Of a stretch of DNA of 64,000 bases, positions 7,603 through 15,925 are shown piece after piece. The position numbers and the translations under genes are program-made. Origin of the DNA: Nitrospinota bacterium (GTDB taxonomy: Bacteria > Nitrospinota_A > UBA7883 > JACRLM01); the NCBI GenBank assembly GCA_016208975.1, contig JACQXA010000004.1, positions 2,047,501 through 2,111,500 on the forward strand. The letters run 5' to 3'. Under the pieces are notes generated by a model, which did no database searches, was not told where the DNA came from, and was given only the letters and a program-made list of their open reading frames with translations. Numbering within the stretch: position 1 is the first letter of the stretch; each line of letters begins with the position of its first letter.

Positions 7603-9422
7603 TTCTCCCTTATCCTTCTCGCCACGGTTTCGGAAACTTTCAGCGTTTCCATCAAGTCCTCAAGGGCGGCTTCCCGCGCGCGTTTGACGGATCCGAATTT
7701 CGTCAATAACAGTTTTTTGCGCCGGGGGCCTATGCCTGGCACGTTGTCCAATGAAGACTCCCGCGCCGCCGCGTCCCGCGTTTGCCTGTGATAGGCCACG
7801 GCGAACCGGTGCGCCTCGTCCCGCGCCTGTTGCAGTAAAAACCTGCCCGGCGAGGTGGGGGGGAACGGCGCAGGCTCCGCCCGGCCCGGCAATATAAACT
7901 CGTCGCTTTCAGGGTTCTCCCTGTCTGCGCCCTTGGCGATGCCCACCACCGGCGGCGGCGTGATGTTCATGGACCGGAACGCCTCCATCACCGCGTTTAC
8001 CTGCCCCTTGCCGCCATCTATTATCAACAGGTCGGCGAAAGGCTCGCCGGTTTCGGCCAATTTGGAAAACCTCCGCATTATCACCTCGGCCATGGAGGCG
8101 TAATCGTTCGGGCCGGTAACGGATTTAATCTTGTATTTGCGGTAATCATCCTTGGAAGGCGCGCCGTCTTTAAAAACTATCATGGAGCCCACCGCCGAAA
8201 GGCCGCTTGTGTTGGATATATCGTAAGCCTCCATGGTCATTGGCGCGGAAGGAAGGCCAAGGGTGGCCCTGATTTCCTCCAGCGCTTCGCCACGGCTTTT
8301 GGATGTGTTCATTATGGCGCCAAGGTTCATCTTGGCGTTGCGCTCGGCCATGTTAAGAATCTGGCGTTTCCTGCCTTTCACCGGGGTGTATATGCGGGTT
8401 TTGCCGCCCCGTACCGCTGTCAGGCGTTCCTCCAGCGCTTCAACGCCATCAGGCGGCTCCGGCGTCAGGATTTCCGGCGGTATCTCCATGCCTTCCGCAT
8501 AGAACTGGCGGATGAAGGCGCCCAGCGCCTCCGCCCGGTCGGCCCTATCCACCTTGTCGAAAATGAAATGCCGTTCCCCGTTCAGTTTCCCGCGCCGCAC
8601 CTGGAATATCTTTATCATGGCCTTGCCAGCCTCTTCGTAAATCCCCAGCGCGTCCAGGTTGCCCAGATCCGGCGAGGTGATCTTTTGCTTCTCGGCCAGG
8701 GTTTTAATGGCGGCGATCTGGTCGCGATACCTGGCGGCGGTCTCGAAATATTCCTTTTCCGCCGCGGCTAGCATCCCTTTTTCCAGCGCGTCCAACAGCC
8801 CGGCGTTGTTCCCCTTCAGGAACATGGCCACCTCGTTGACAAGCTCCATATACTCCTCGCGGTCCACCAATCCCGCGCAAGGGGCCAGGCATCGTTTCAT
8901 CTGGTAATTCAGGCATGGGCGGCGCAAGGGTTTGCCGTCCAGAATGTCGGTACTCTGGCGCAGTGGGAAAATCCTGTGGATGAGCCGCAGGGTGGAACGC
9001 ACCGCCTTGCCGGAAACGTATGGGCCGAAATACATACCCTTGTCGTTATCCACCCTTCGCACCATGAAGATGCGGGGGAAAGCCTCGTCCAAGGTTATCT
9101 TTATATATGGATAGTTCTTGTCGTCCTTGAGCATCACGTTGTAACGGGGCTGATGCTTTTTGACGAAATTGTCTTCCAGCACCAGCGCCTCCACCTCCGT
9201 GGCGGTCACCATGAAACCGATGCTCCGCACCCGTTCCACCATGTGGGCGATTCTTGGGGTGTGGGTTGCGGATTCCTGGAAATACGAGCGCACACGGTTG
9301 CGCAAGGATTTGGCCTTGCCTATGTAAAGGATTTTGCCATCGGCGTCTTTCATCATGTAAACGCCTGGCTCCTGGGGCATGTTCTCCAGGATTTCTTTTA
9401 GATGCCCAAACCGGTCACTCAT
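7596..9422 (-). CDS. uvrC: Excinuclease ABC subunit C
   Basis: Nucleotide-excision-repair endonuclease that makes both incisions around a UvrB-bound lesion; 608 aa, usual length. Domains in order: GIY-YIG nuclease (GVYMMKDADGKILYIGKAKSL, residues 18-38), a CLNYQMKRCLAPC cysteine motif near 160, the UVR UvrB-binding motif near 200-230, the RNase H-like C-terminal nuclease (EAYDISNTSG; LLIIDGGKGQ), and a C-terminal helix-hairpin-helix pair (NVPGIGPRRKKLL). I chose ATG giving MSDRFG, which aligns with other UvrCs; an ATG five codons upstream is possible. It stands alone, and its 3' end overlaps a dispersed repeat unit. Confidence 0.95.
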   Translation of the reverse strand: MSDRFGHLKEILENMPQEPGVYMMKDADGKILYIGKAKSLRNRVRSYFQESATHTPRIAHMVERVRSIGFMVTATEVEALVLEDNFVKKHQPRYNVMLKDDKNYPYIKITLDEAFPRIFMVRRVDNDKGMYFGPYVSGKAVRSTLRLIHRIFPLRQSTDILDGKPLRRPCLNYQMKRCLAPCAGLVDREEYMELVNEVAMFLKGNNAGLLDALEKGMLAAAEKEYFETAARYRDQIAAIKTLAEKQKITSPDLGNLDALGIYEEAGKAMIKIFQVRRGKLNGERHFIFDKVDRADRAEALGAFIRQFYAEGMEIPPEILTPEPPDGVEALEERLTAVRGGKTRIYTPVKGRKRQILNMAERNAKMNLGAIMNTSKSRGEALEEIRATLGLPSAPMTMEAYDISNTSGLSAVGSMIVFKDGAPSKDDYRKYKIKSVTGPNDYASMAEVIMRRFSKLAETGEPFADLLIIDGGKGQVNAVMEAFRSMNITPPPVVGIAKGADRENPESDEFILPGRAEPAPFPPTSPGRFLLQQARDEAHRFAVAYHRQTRDAAARESSLDNVPGIGPRRKKLLLTKFGSVKRAREAALEDLMETLKVSETVARRIRENL

Positions 9423-9584
9423 ACCCTGATTATACATTCGCAACGAAACAAGCCGAAACCGCGCCGCTCAAAAAAAGGTGGTAACGTCCTACAAAAATTG
9501 GAGTTACGACTGTGAAAAAGAAACGAAAAATTCCACTTGCGTTTTAAACGCATTGAAACTACAATCCTTACCCGTTCAGTCATA

Positions 9585-9601
9585 TTGGCACATCCATTGC
9601 T
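9585..9601 (+). promoter_or_regulatory. Sigma-54 (RpoN) promoter
   Basis: TTGGCAC-ATCCA-TTGCT matches the -24/-12 consensus: invariant GG and GC exactly 10 nt apart, full TGGCAC and TTGC elements. Transcription would begin near 9612, leaving a leader of about 33 nt that includes the AGGAGG of the gene at 9645. The window encodes two sigma-54 activators. Confidence 0.65.
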
Positions 9602-9644
9602 CAACAAACAGTCTAAATACCAGGGGATCATCCAGGAGGCTTAC

Positions 9645-10220
9645 ATGATGGAGGCTTTCCAGATTCCAGTGACCGCGGTGATTTCCATCATCGTCGGTTG
9701 TTCCGCGCTAGCGTTTACCTATTTCGATCCGGCGTTCCACAGCGGCCGGACATCGCTTTACCACGTTGGCGATCATGATGTGCTTCACACCACCGAGGCT
9801 GAAAGGCTTTTCAACCGGCTTGTAAGCGATGAGAAACTGGCCTATGAACTGCTCCCCTTCGAAATGAAGCGGTGGTATGGTGACCGGGCCGGGGAGATAA
9901 TGTTGCAGACTGTGGAACAGGCTTTGGTGGTAAACACGGCCAACCCCGAGATGTTCGACCGGTTACAAACTTTAAAAGGCATGGCGTTCTCGCTGATGGG
10001 CTCCCGAGAGCAAGCATTGACGGCTTATCGCGCCGCGGTGGACTTCAATCCGGGTAATGCAACCGCACGGGAGCGGCTGGACATTATTCAGGCGGAGCTG
10101 GACTCGGAGGCACAAGCCCTGGCGGCCCAGCAGGCGGCGGAATCAGGCGCTGTAACAGAGCAGGCCCAAGGCGAGGGCCCATTGAGCGCCTTGGCCGCCC
10201 CTGTGGGAAGCGCGGGCTAA
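9645..10220 (+). CDS. Membrane-anchored TPR-like protein of unknown function
   Basis: A 191-aa protein with one N-terminal transmembrane segment (about residues 6-26: VTAVISIIVGCSALAFTYF) and a periplasmic or cytoplasmic helical domain. Residues 95-150 (LQTLKGMAFSLMGSREQALTAYRAAVDFNPGN) have the pattern of a TPR unit. The tail is Ala/Gln/Glu rich. I do not recognise the family. ATG was chosen because AGGAGG lies 5 nt upstream; an earlier in-frame start would lie inside the promoter. A sigma-54 promoter precedes it and a hairpin terminator follows, so it is a single-gene transcription unit under RpoN control. Confidence 0.7.
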   Translation: MMEAFQIPVTAVISIIVGCSALAFTYFDPAFHSGRTSLYHVGDHDVLHTTEAERLFNRLVSDEKLAYELLPFEMKRWYGDRAGEIMLQTVEQALVVNTANPEMFDRLQTLKGMAFSLMGSREQALTAYRAAVDFNPGNATARERLDIIQAELDSEAQALAAQQAAESGAVTEQAQGEGPLSALAAPVGSAG

Positions 10221-10229
10221 ATTTCCTTT

Positions 10230-10256
10230 TGGCCGGCTTCCAAACCGGCCATTTGT
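10230..10256 (+). terminator. Hairpin terminator
   Basis: TGGCCGG-n8-CCGGCCA followed by TTTGT, 10 nt after the stop of the TPR-like gene. The stem is perfect; the T-tract is short. Confidence 0.5.
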
Positions 10257-10366
10257 CCATTCAAGTCCCGGATTGTTAAACATTCCGCCTGGCGCCTCCT
10301 CCAAACCGGAATCTTGCATGCATTTGAAATCATCAATCAATTGGAAAAACAATTTTGGGAAAAACA

Positions 10367-11512
10367 ATGCCCGACGCTACGGAAATCTCCCCGGCTGAAC
10401 TGTTGGGCCGGTTGAGAAACGGATTTGAACCGCTACTTCTGGACGTGCGCAATCCTGATGATTACGCAAGCTGGAGGATGGATTTTATAAGGGACCAGGT
10501 GAACATCCCGTATATAGATTTTATCGAGACGCCAGACGAGTCTGCCGGAAAAGTGCCCCAGGGCAGGGAAATCGTGGCCCTTTGCGCCAAGGGTGGCGCC
10601 AGCGCCTATGTTGCGAATATCCTCAAAGACAAAGGCATAACCGCCGTCAACGTGGCTGGAGGCATGAAAGCCTGGGGCAATCTATACGTGAACACACCCG
10701 TTTGGGCCGGAAACGGAGCGGAGGTGATACAGTTCAACCGGGTGGGGAAAGGGTGCCTTTCCTATCTTCTGGTTTCCGGGGCGGAAGCGGTGGTGATAGA
10801 TCCGGCGCGGCATGTGGAACAGTATCTGGCGGCCGCCAAAGAACGGGGCGTGAAAATAAAATACGTGTTCGACACCCATCTGCACGCCGACCACATTTCT
10901 GGCGGACATAGCCTGGCCCAGGTTGCGGGGGCGGAATACCGGGCAGGTTCGGCGGATATGGATTTGGCTACCACGCCGTGCCTGCCCGCCGGGGATGGCG
11001 AAGTTTACACCATCGGCGGAATGACTATCGAGGTGGTGTCGATGGCGTCGCCGGGGCACACGCCGGGCTCCACATGTTTTCTTTTCGCGGATAAACTGCT
11101 TTTCACTGGAGACACACTTTTTCTCTCCAGCATGGGCAGGCCAGACCTGGGGGGCCACGCCTCCGAATGGGTTTACAACCTGTGGGACACCATACGCAAA
11201 TTTGAAAAGCTTGGCGATGATGTGCTAATAGCCCCCTCTCACACCACCGGGACCATGGAGATGGATGAGCGGTGGCGCGTTATAAAGCCGCTGGGCGCGC
11301 TTCGAAAGACCAACCCGCTACTCACCATCGGGGACAAGGAGCGTTTTGCCGCCAAAATTCTTTCGTGCCTTCCAGCGGAGCCGGAGGACTACCAGAACAT
11401 GCGGCACGCCAACCTGGGCCAGGTGGAGCCCGATGAAGAAACCAAGGAACGCTGGGAATTGGGCCGGAACCGTTGCGCCGTTGAATCGGCGGCGGAGGCG
11501 CGTCACCGCTGA
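10367..11512 (+). CDS. Rhodanese-MBL fusion, persulfide-dioxygenase-like
   Basis: A 381-aa two-domain sulfur enzyme. Residues 1-115 form a rhodanese domain with the active-site loop CAKGGAS (cysteine near 70). Residues 125-381 are a metallo-beta-lactamase fold with the metal motif THLHADH (HxHxDH), a distal PGHTPGS histidine, TGDTLF aspartate and SHTTG. The order is reversed relative to the usual ETHE1-rhodanese fusions, where the MBL domain comes first; it matches other bacterial rhodanese-MBL proteins. Family activity is glutathione persulfide oxidation to sulfite or thiol-ester hydrolysis; which applies is not visible. ATG (10367) is preferred over an in-frame TTG four codons earlier. Confidence 0.85.
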   Translation: MPDATEISPAELLGRLRNGFEPLLLDVRNPDDYASWRMDFIRDQVNIPYIDFIETPDESAGKVPQGREIVALCAKGGASAYVANILKDKGITAVNVAGGMKAWGNLYVNTPVWAGNGAEVIQFNRVGKGCLSYLLVSGAEAVVIDPARHVEQYLAAAKERGVKIKYVFDTHLHADHISGGHSLAQVAGAEYRAGSADMDLATTPCLPAGDGEVYTIGGMTIEVVSMASPGHTPGSTCFLFADKLLFTGDTLFLSSMGRPDLGGHASEWVYNLWDTIRKFEKLGDDVLIAPSHTTGTMEMDERWRVIKPLGALRKTNPLLTIGDKERFAAKILSCLPAEPEDYQNMRHANLGQVEPDEETKERWELGRNRCAVESAAEARHR

Positions 11513-11588
11513 TACCGGCGCCCAACCTGGAATGTTGAACAGGCGCCGCTCCGGGGGTATGATGACGCTTATTCAAGAGGGGGGATAG

Positions 11589-12572
11589 ATGAAGGCGGTA
11601 AGGTTCACCGGCGAAGGGGCGCTAAGCTCCATCCGCGTCGAAAACCTTCCAGACCCGCTTCGGGCCGAGCCGGGGCGCGTGGTTGTGCGCGTCATGGCCT
11701 CTTCCCTGAACCATATGGACCTTTACTCCATGAGCCGGGGCGACGGGTTGGCCATACCCGGCTCCGACGGGGCGGGAGTGGTGGAGTATGCCGGGGCAGG
11801 AGTTACGGATTTCGTCCCAGGCGACGAGGTGATAATAAATCCCAATATCGGCGAGCCGGATGAGGATAACTACACCATCCTGGGTTCCGGCGCAAACGGG
11901 ACCCACGCCGAATTCATCTCCCTTCCATCCAGGAATCTATTAAAAAAACCTTCATCGTTAAGTTTCGAGGAAGCCGCGGCGCTTCCCCTGTGCCTTATGA
12001 CCGCATGGCGGCAGGTGGTGGTGAAAGGGGCCGCGCGGCCCGGGGAATGGGTTTTAATCCACGGCGCGGGCGGCGGCGTGTCCGTTTACGCCATGCAGAT
12101 AGCGGCGCTTTGCGGGGCCAGCGTGATAGTGACCTCCGGCGACGAGGCGAAGCTTGGCAAAGCGGCCTTGCTGGGCGCCACGCACACCTTGAACCATCGC
12201 CATACCGACATCGTGGCCGAAGTGGCGGACATCACCGGCGGCCATGGAGCGGATGTGGTGATAGACAACGTGGGGGCCGAAACGTTTCCCACAAGCCTGG
12301 CGGTTGCGGCCACGGGAGGGCGCATTGTGATGTCCGGCAACGTGTCCTCCGAGCAGGTTTCTTTCCATCCTGCGCCGTTATACTGGAAAGGGGTGACGGT
12401 GATGGGTTCGCTTATGGGCCGCACGGAGGAGCTGGAGAAAGCCCTGGCCCTGGCCGCCGAGGGGAAGATAAGACCGGTGATAGACAGCGTTTTCGACCTG
12501 TCCGATTACCGCATGGCCATGGAGCGGATGGTAGAGAACAGGCATTTCGGGAAGATCATCATTGGGCGTTAA
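11589..12572 (+). CDS. MDR-family zinc-type alcohol dehydrogenase / quinone oxidoreductase
   Basis: A 327-aa medium-chain dehydrogenase/reductase. The N-terminal GroES-like domain has LNHMDLYSMSRG and GSDGAGVVEYAG, and the Rossmann NAD(P) site is LIHGAGGGVSVYAMQIA (GAGGGV). HTDIVAEVADITGGHGADVVIDNVG is typical of the family. The structural-zinc cysteine cluster is absent, as in quinone oxidoreductase and crotonyl-CoA-type branches, so a catalytic zinc is doubtful. ATG follows GAGGGGGG. The substrate is unknown. Confidence 0.85.
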   Translation: MKAVRFTGEGALSSIRVENLPDPLRAEPGRVVVRVMASSLNHMDLYSMSRGDGLAIPGSDGAGVVEYAGAGVTDFVPGDEVIINPNIGEPDEDNYTILGSGANGTHAEFISLPSRNLLKKPSSLSFEEAAALPLCLMTAWRQVVVKGAARPGEWVLIHGAGGGVSVYAMQIAALCGASVIVTSGDEAKLGKAALLGATHTLNHRHTDIVAEVADITGGHGADVVIDNVGAETFPTSLAVAATGGRIVMSGNVSSEQVSFHPAPLYWKGVTVMGSLMGRTEELEKALALAAEGKIRPVIDSVFDLSDYRMAMERMVENRHFGKIIIGR

Positions 12573-12586
12573 CCGCCCGGTTTTTT
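12564..12586 (+). terminator. Rho-independent terminator overlapping the stop codon
   Basis: GGGCG-TTAAC-CGCCC followed by GG and six T. The stem includes the last codons and stop of the MDR gene and also the stop of the convergent minus-strand gene. Confidence 0.55.
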
Positions 12587-13252
12587 GCCCGCCATTTTGA
12601 TCATCCAGCGGTATCCGGAAAGTTCCGACAACGCCAACGCGCCGAAATAAAGAAAACCGAACGCCACAACCCTTTGCGGCTCATCCACCCAAAGCCCGCT
12701 GGAGGTAAACTCCTGCGCCCGGGCCACATCGCTGGTTATTCCAAGTTCCGGCACCGGAAGCAGGGTTGTGGCGAAAACGAATAGCAGGTAGAACAGGGCG
12801 CTGGCGGCCCATGAATGGTTCGCGGCGGACTTGCGGACCTCCCCGGCCTCCGCCGTCAGCACGGTGATAACGCGGTTGGCTATCATCCCGGCGAAAATAA
12901 GGGCGGGCAACCAATCTGAAAACGAAAGGGAAATGCCCAAAATGAAAAGGCTGTAAAAAAGGCCGATCCCCAATATGTTCAGGCTTTTTTTACCCCTGCT
13001 TACATTCGCCGCCATGGCCGTGGCGAGAAACGCCCCCGAATGCATAACGATGAATTCCAGCAACATCATCATGGTTAGGTATGACACGGTTTTCAACCCA
13101 AAGGTATATGGGCTTATCCAGGTGATGATGAACATGGCGGAGAAAGCGGCGTAACCCAGGCCAGATATGGCGCTACCTTCCGACGGGTATTTTTCGGGGC
13201 TGTAAGGATCCATTCCTTCCGATGGGCCGGTTATGTTGCGCGACCTTGTCAT
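12569..13252 (-). CDS. Integral membrane protein of unknown function
   Basis: A 227-aa protein with about six hydrophobic segments (roughly residues 30-50, 56-78, 90-112, 114-135, 148-168, 195-215) and a soluble N-terminal 25 residues. I do not recognise the family. It lies 9 nt downstream of the CHASE2 cyclase gene and is surely co-transcribed with it, so it may be connected to that sensor. Its stop codon overlaps that of the convergent MDR gene (shared TTAA). Confidence 0.6.
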   Translation of the reverse strand: MTRSRNITGPSEGMDPYSPEKYPSEGSAISGLGYAAFSAMFIITWISPYTFGLKTVSYLTMMMLLEFIVMHSGAFLATAMAANVSRGKKSLNILGIGLFYSLFILGISLSFSDWLPALIFAGMIANRVITVLTAEAGEVRKSAANHSWAASALFYLLFVFATTLLPVPELGITSDVARAQEFTSSGLWVDEPQRVVAFGFLYFGALALSELSGYRWMIKMAGKKPGG

Positions 13253-13261
13253 GATTCCCGC

Positions 13262-15418
13262 CTATTTGCTGGTGTGCCTGAAAGCGCCGTCCCATTCCGG
13301 GGGAGGCGGCGTTCGCATATAATGTTCCGCCCGCTCTAAAAGTGTTTTGGACGGCAGGTCGTCATATCTTTCGATAAGAGTCTTGCACATTGCGACAGCC
13401 CCGCTCCAGTCCCTGTTCGAGTATCTTTCAAAAGCCTCTTCGTACATTGCGGCCTGTTCAACCATTGCGCCGGTCTCCTCACCCCTTCTTGCCATTATCT
13501 CGTAAACCAGCGTAGGTTTCTCCTTCCCTTTCACCACGAGCAGGTCTATTTTCCTGCCGAATACCACTGGTTGCGCGGCCAGGTAAGTGACCTCCGCCGC
13601 CAGTATCCGGGTGTTATAAGCCTTGTTGAGCCCCTCCAGCCGGGAAGACTGGTTCACCGCGTCGCCTATGGCGGTGTAGTCGAACCGGTCGCGGGAGCCC
13701 ATGTTGCCCACCACGCAAAGGCCGCTGTTGAGCCCCACACGCATGTTTATCTCCGGCAAACCCTGCTTGGCCAGCTGGGCGCGGAACCGGTCCAGCCGCG
13801 CAAGACATTCCAGCGCCGAAAGGCAGGCCAGTTCCGCATGCCGTTCCTGCTCCACCGGGGCGCCCCAGAAGGCCATCACCGCGTCGCCAATGTATTTGTC
13901 CACAGTGCCGTCCCGTTGGGTGATGGTCTCGGCCATAAGGGTTGTGTAGCCGTTTAGTATCCCCACCAACGCCGAGGCTTCTAACCGTTCCGATAAAGTT
14001 GTAAAACCCACCAGGTCGGAGAAAAGCACGGTTATCTCCCGCTTCTCGCCGCCCAGTTGAAGCCGCTCGGGCTCTTTAATTATCTGGCTCACCACCGAGG
14101 GTGACACATAATGCTGGAACGCCCGCTGGATGAACCGCCTTTGCCTCCCCTCCACCTGGTACTTGTACCCGGCGGCAAGAATCAGCGAAACCGTGGCCGA
14201 TGTAAAAAGCGTCAGCAGGCTCATCCACTGGCCGGATTTGAAAAAGGCGCCGGATGTGGCGAACAGGGCTCCCAAGGTCAACGACGTTATCGCCCCCGCC
14301 CAGTAAACCGAATTGATGAACACAACGCTAAAGGCTATAAACAGCGCTCCGGCTAAAGCCGCCAACGCTGTGAGCCAAAGGGGGGCCTCCCGCAGGAACC
14401 TGGCGTTTAAAAGGTTGTCCAGCGCCGCCGCGTGGATCTCCATCCCAGGCGACACGGCGGAAAGAGGCGTGGGCTTCAAATCAAACAAGCCAGGCGCTGT
14501 GTAGCCTATAATGACGTAGGCGTCGTTAAAAACTTCCGGCGCTATGGCTGGCTCCACCCCTTGAGAAGCGGCCAGGGCCGACGATATAACCCCGGCGGCG
14601 GAATATCGCTTATAGGCATTCCGCCCGCCGTGATAGTAAATCCACATGCGCCCATCGCCGTCCAGCGGGATGTCAAGCCCGTTTACGGCCAAGGCTCTGT
14701 TGTCGAACCTGGCGGTCTTTTCACTGGAGAATACTGGAGCCGCGAACAGGGCGGGGATGAGCCCGCCGTTGAAAACTATGGCCGGGGGAACCCGGCGGTA
14801 AACCCCGTCGTTGTCCGGTCTGAACGTCACCGATGCCAACCCCCGGGCGGCGGCGGCCAACTGCGGGAGGGGGAGCGACGCGCCATTTTTCACCAACGCC
14901 ATGGGCGCGGCGCCTTCGAAACCGATTCCCGATTTTTGCGTGGCCTTCATGACCTCCCCGCTGGCGGAGCCGCCGGTGGTGAAAGCCGCCGCCAGGAATA
15001 CGTTGCCAGCCTTTTGCATGGCGCCGGCGAATTGTTCGTCGGTCTCCTCGCCGTATGGCGATATGTTGTTGAACAAAATATCGAACATCACCGCGCGGGC
15101 TCCGTTTTTGGCGCAATATTCGATTATGGGGTTATAAAGGCTTCGCGGCCAGGGGAAGGGGATGTTGTCCCGCTCGAAATGGTCCAGGCTATGCTGGTCC
15201 ACCTCCACAAGTATTATGCGTTTGTCGGCCAGGGCCGGGTTTGCGTACGCCCGGAACTGGGCGTCCAGCGATTTTAGCGCGAAGGACTCCATAAAAGGCG
15301 CGCGGCCAGCGACAACGGCAAGAATGGAGGCCAGCATGGAAATGCCCAGCGCCGCCGCGGTTTTTTTCATGGTTATCAGCCCGTGATGGTCGAATCCCGT
15401 TGGCTTTTCCGTCATCAT
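13262..15418 (-). CDS. CHASE2-sensor class III adenylate/guanylate cyclase
   Basis: A 718-aa transmembrane cyclase. TM1 (about 18-36) is followed by a periplasmic CHASE2 domain (40-330; KSLDAQFRAYANP, PWPRSLYNPIIEY, GARAVMFDILF), then three TM segments (345-425) and a cytoplasmic class III catalytic domain at about 470-630. Metal aspartates are in FSDLVGFT and the DKYIGDAVMAFWG motif, and the transition-state Asn/Arg in GDAVNQSSRLEG, so it should be active. The C-terminal 80 residues are TPR-like. cAMP is the usual product. ATG 15418 or the next codon; a shorter form beginning MKKTAAALG is possible. It heads a two-gene unit with the membrane protein downstream. Confidence 0.9.
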   Translation of the reverse strand: MMTEKPTGFDHHGLITMKKTAAALGISMLASILAVVAGRAPFMESFALKSLDAQFRAYANPALADKRIILVEVDQHSLDHFERDNIPFPWPRSLYNPIIEYCAKNGARAVMFDILFNNISPYGEETDEQFAGAMQKAGNVFLAAAFTTGGSASGEVMKATQKSGIGFEGAAPMALVKNGASLPLPQLAAAARGLASVTFRPDNDGVYRRVPPAIVFNGGLIPALFAAPVFSSEKTARFDNRALAVNGLDIPLDGDGRMWIYYHGGRNAYKRYSAAGVISSALAASQGVEPAIAPEVFNDAYVIIGYTAPGLFDLKPTPLSAVSPGMEIHAAALDNLLNARFLREAPLWLTALAALAGALFIAFSVVFINSVYWAGAITSLTLGALFATSGAFFKSGQWMSLLTLFTSATVSLILAAGYKYQVEGRQRRFIQRAFQHYVSPSVVSQIIKEPERLQLGGEKREITVLFSDLVGFTTLSERLEASALVGILNGYTTLMAETITQRDGTVDKYIGDAVMAFWGAPVEQERHAELACLSALECLARLDRFRAQLAKQGLPEINMRVGLNSGLCVVGNMGSRDRFDYTAIGDAVNQSSRLEGLNKAYNTRILAAEVTYLAAQPVVFGRKIDLLVVKGKEKPTLVYEIMARRGEETGAMVEQAAMYEEAFERYSNRDWSGAVAMCKTLIERYDDLPSKTLLERAEHYMRTPPPPEWDGAFRHTSK

Positions 15419-15451
15419 ACCAGAACAACATTAAAGATAGGTTTTTGAAGG

Positions 15452-15775
15452 ATGGGCATGAGTTTCGCCGAAATGATGGAATCCGTAAAGGCGTTTCATC
15501 TCAAACACGATTTCGCCAACAAAGGTGGCGAGGAGATGAAATACCGCGTGTGCCTGATGGCCGAGGAGTTGGGGGAGATTTCATCGGCGGTCACCAAGGG
15601 CAAGGCGAAAGAGGAACTGGCGGAGGAGATAGCAGACCTTCTGATCCTCGTGATGGGTTGCGCGATAGCTTTGGATTTTGACATGGAGACGGAGTTCAAC
15701 AAAAAGATGGAGAAGATAATGGACCGCCCCTCAAAGCTTGTGAACGGCGTTATCCGGGTGACGGAACACCAGTGA
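15452..15775 (+). CDS. MazG-like nucleotide pyrophosphohydrolase
   Basis: A 107-aa all-alpha NTP pyrophosphatase of the MazG/iMazG type. The metal motif is MAEELGEISSA (ExxE) with EELAEEIADLLI (ExxD) 20 residues later. This is the short single-domain form and not the two-domain housekeeping MazG. It probably clears aberrant or excess nucleotides; the substrate is unknown. The start is ATG, with a second ATG two codons on. Divergent from the CHASE2 cyclase. Confidence 0.82.
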   Translation: MGMSFAEMMESVKAFHLKHDFANKGGEEMKYRVCLMAEELGEISSAVTKGKAKEELAEEIADLLILVMGCAIALDFDMETEFNKKMEKIMDRPSKLVNGVIRVTEHQ

Positions 15776-15842
15776 GGCGGTTATAGGCGGCTCCGAAAGG
15801 GGATGTAATGATGAGTTTGTCGAACTATGACCCCAATGTTGG

Positions 15843-15873
15843 TTGTCACCCTTCGACGGGCTCAGGGTGACAA
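15843..15873. repeat. Palindrome TTGTCACCCT-n11-AGGGTGACAA between convergent genes
   Basis: Perfect 10-bp inverted repeat in the gap between the MazG-like gene (+) and trmFO (-). The unit GTCACCCTTCGACGGGCTCAG is of a kind dispersed in many bacterial genomes. It could stop transcription from both sides, although no T-run is present. Confidence 0.5.
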
Positions 15874-15925
15874 ATCACCTCTTGCCATTGCCTGTTGAGC
15901 AATCTGACCCGGTATAATTCCGGGG

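Noticed and set aside
13571-15277. Large plus-strand frames over the CHASE2 cyclase
   Set aside because: Antisense shadows caused by high G+C third positions; no motifs and no ribosome binding sites.
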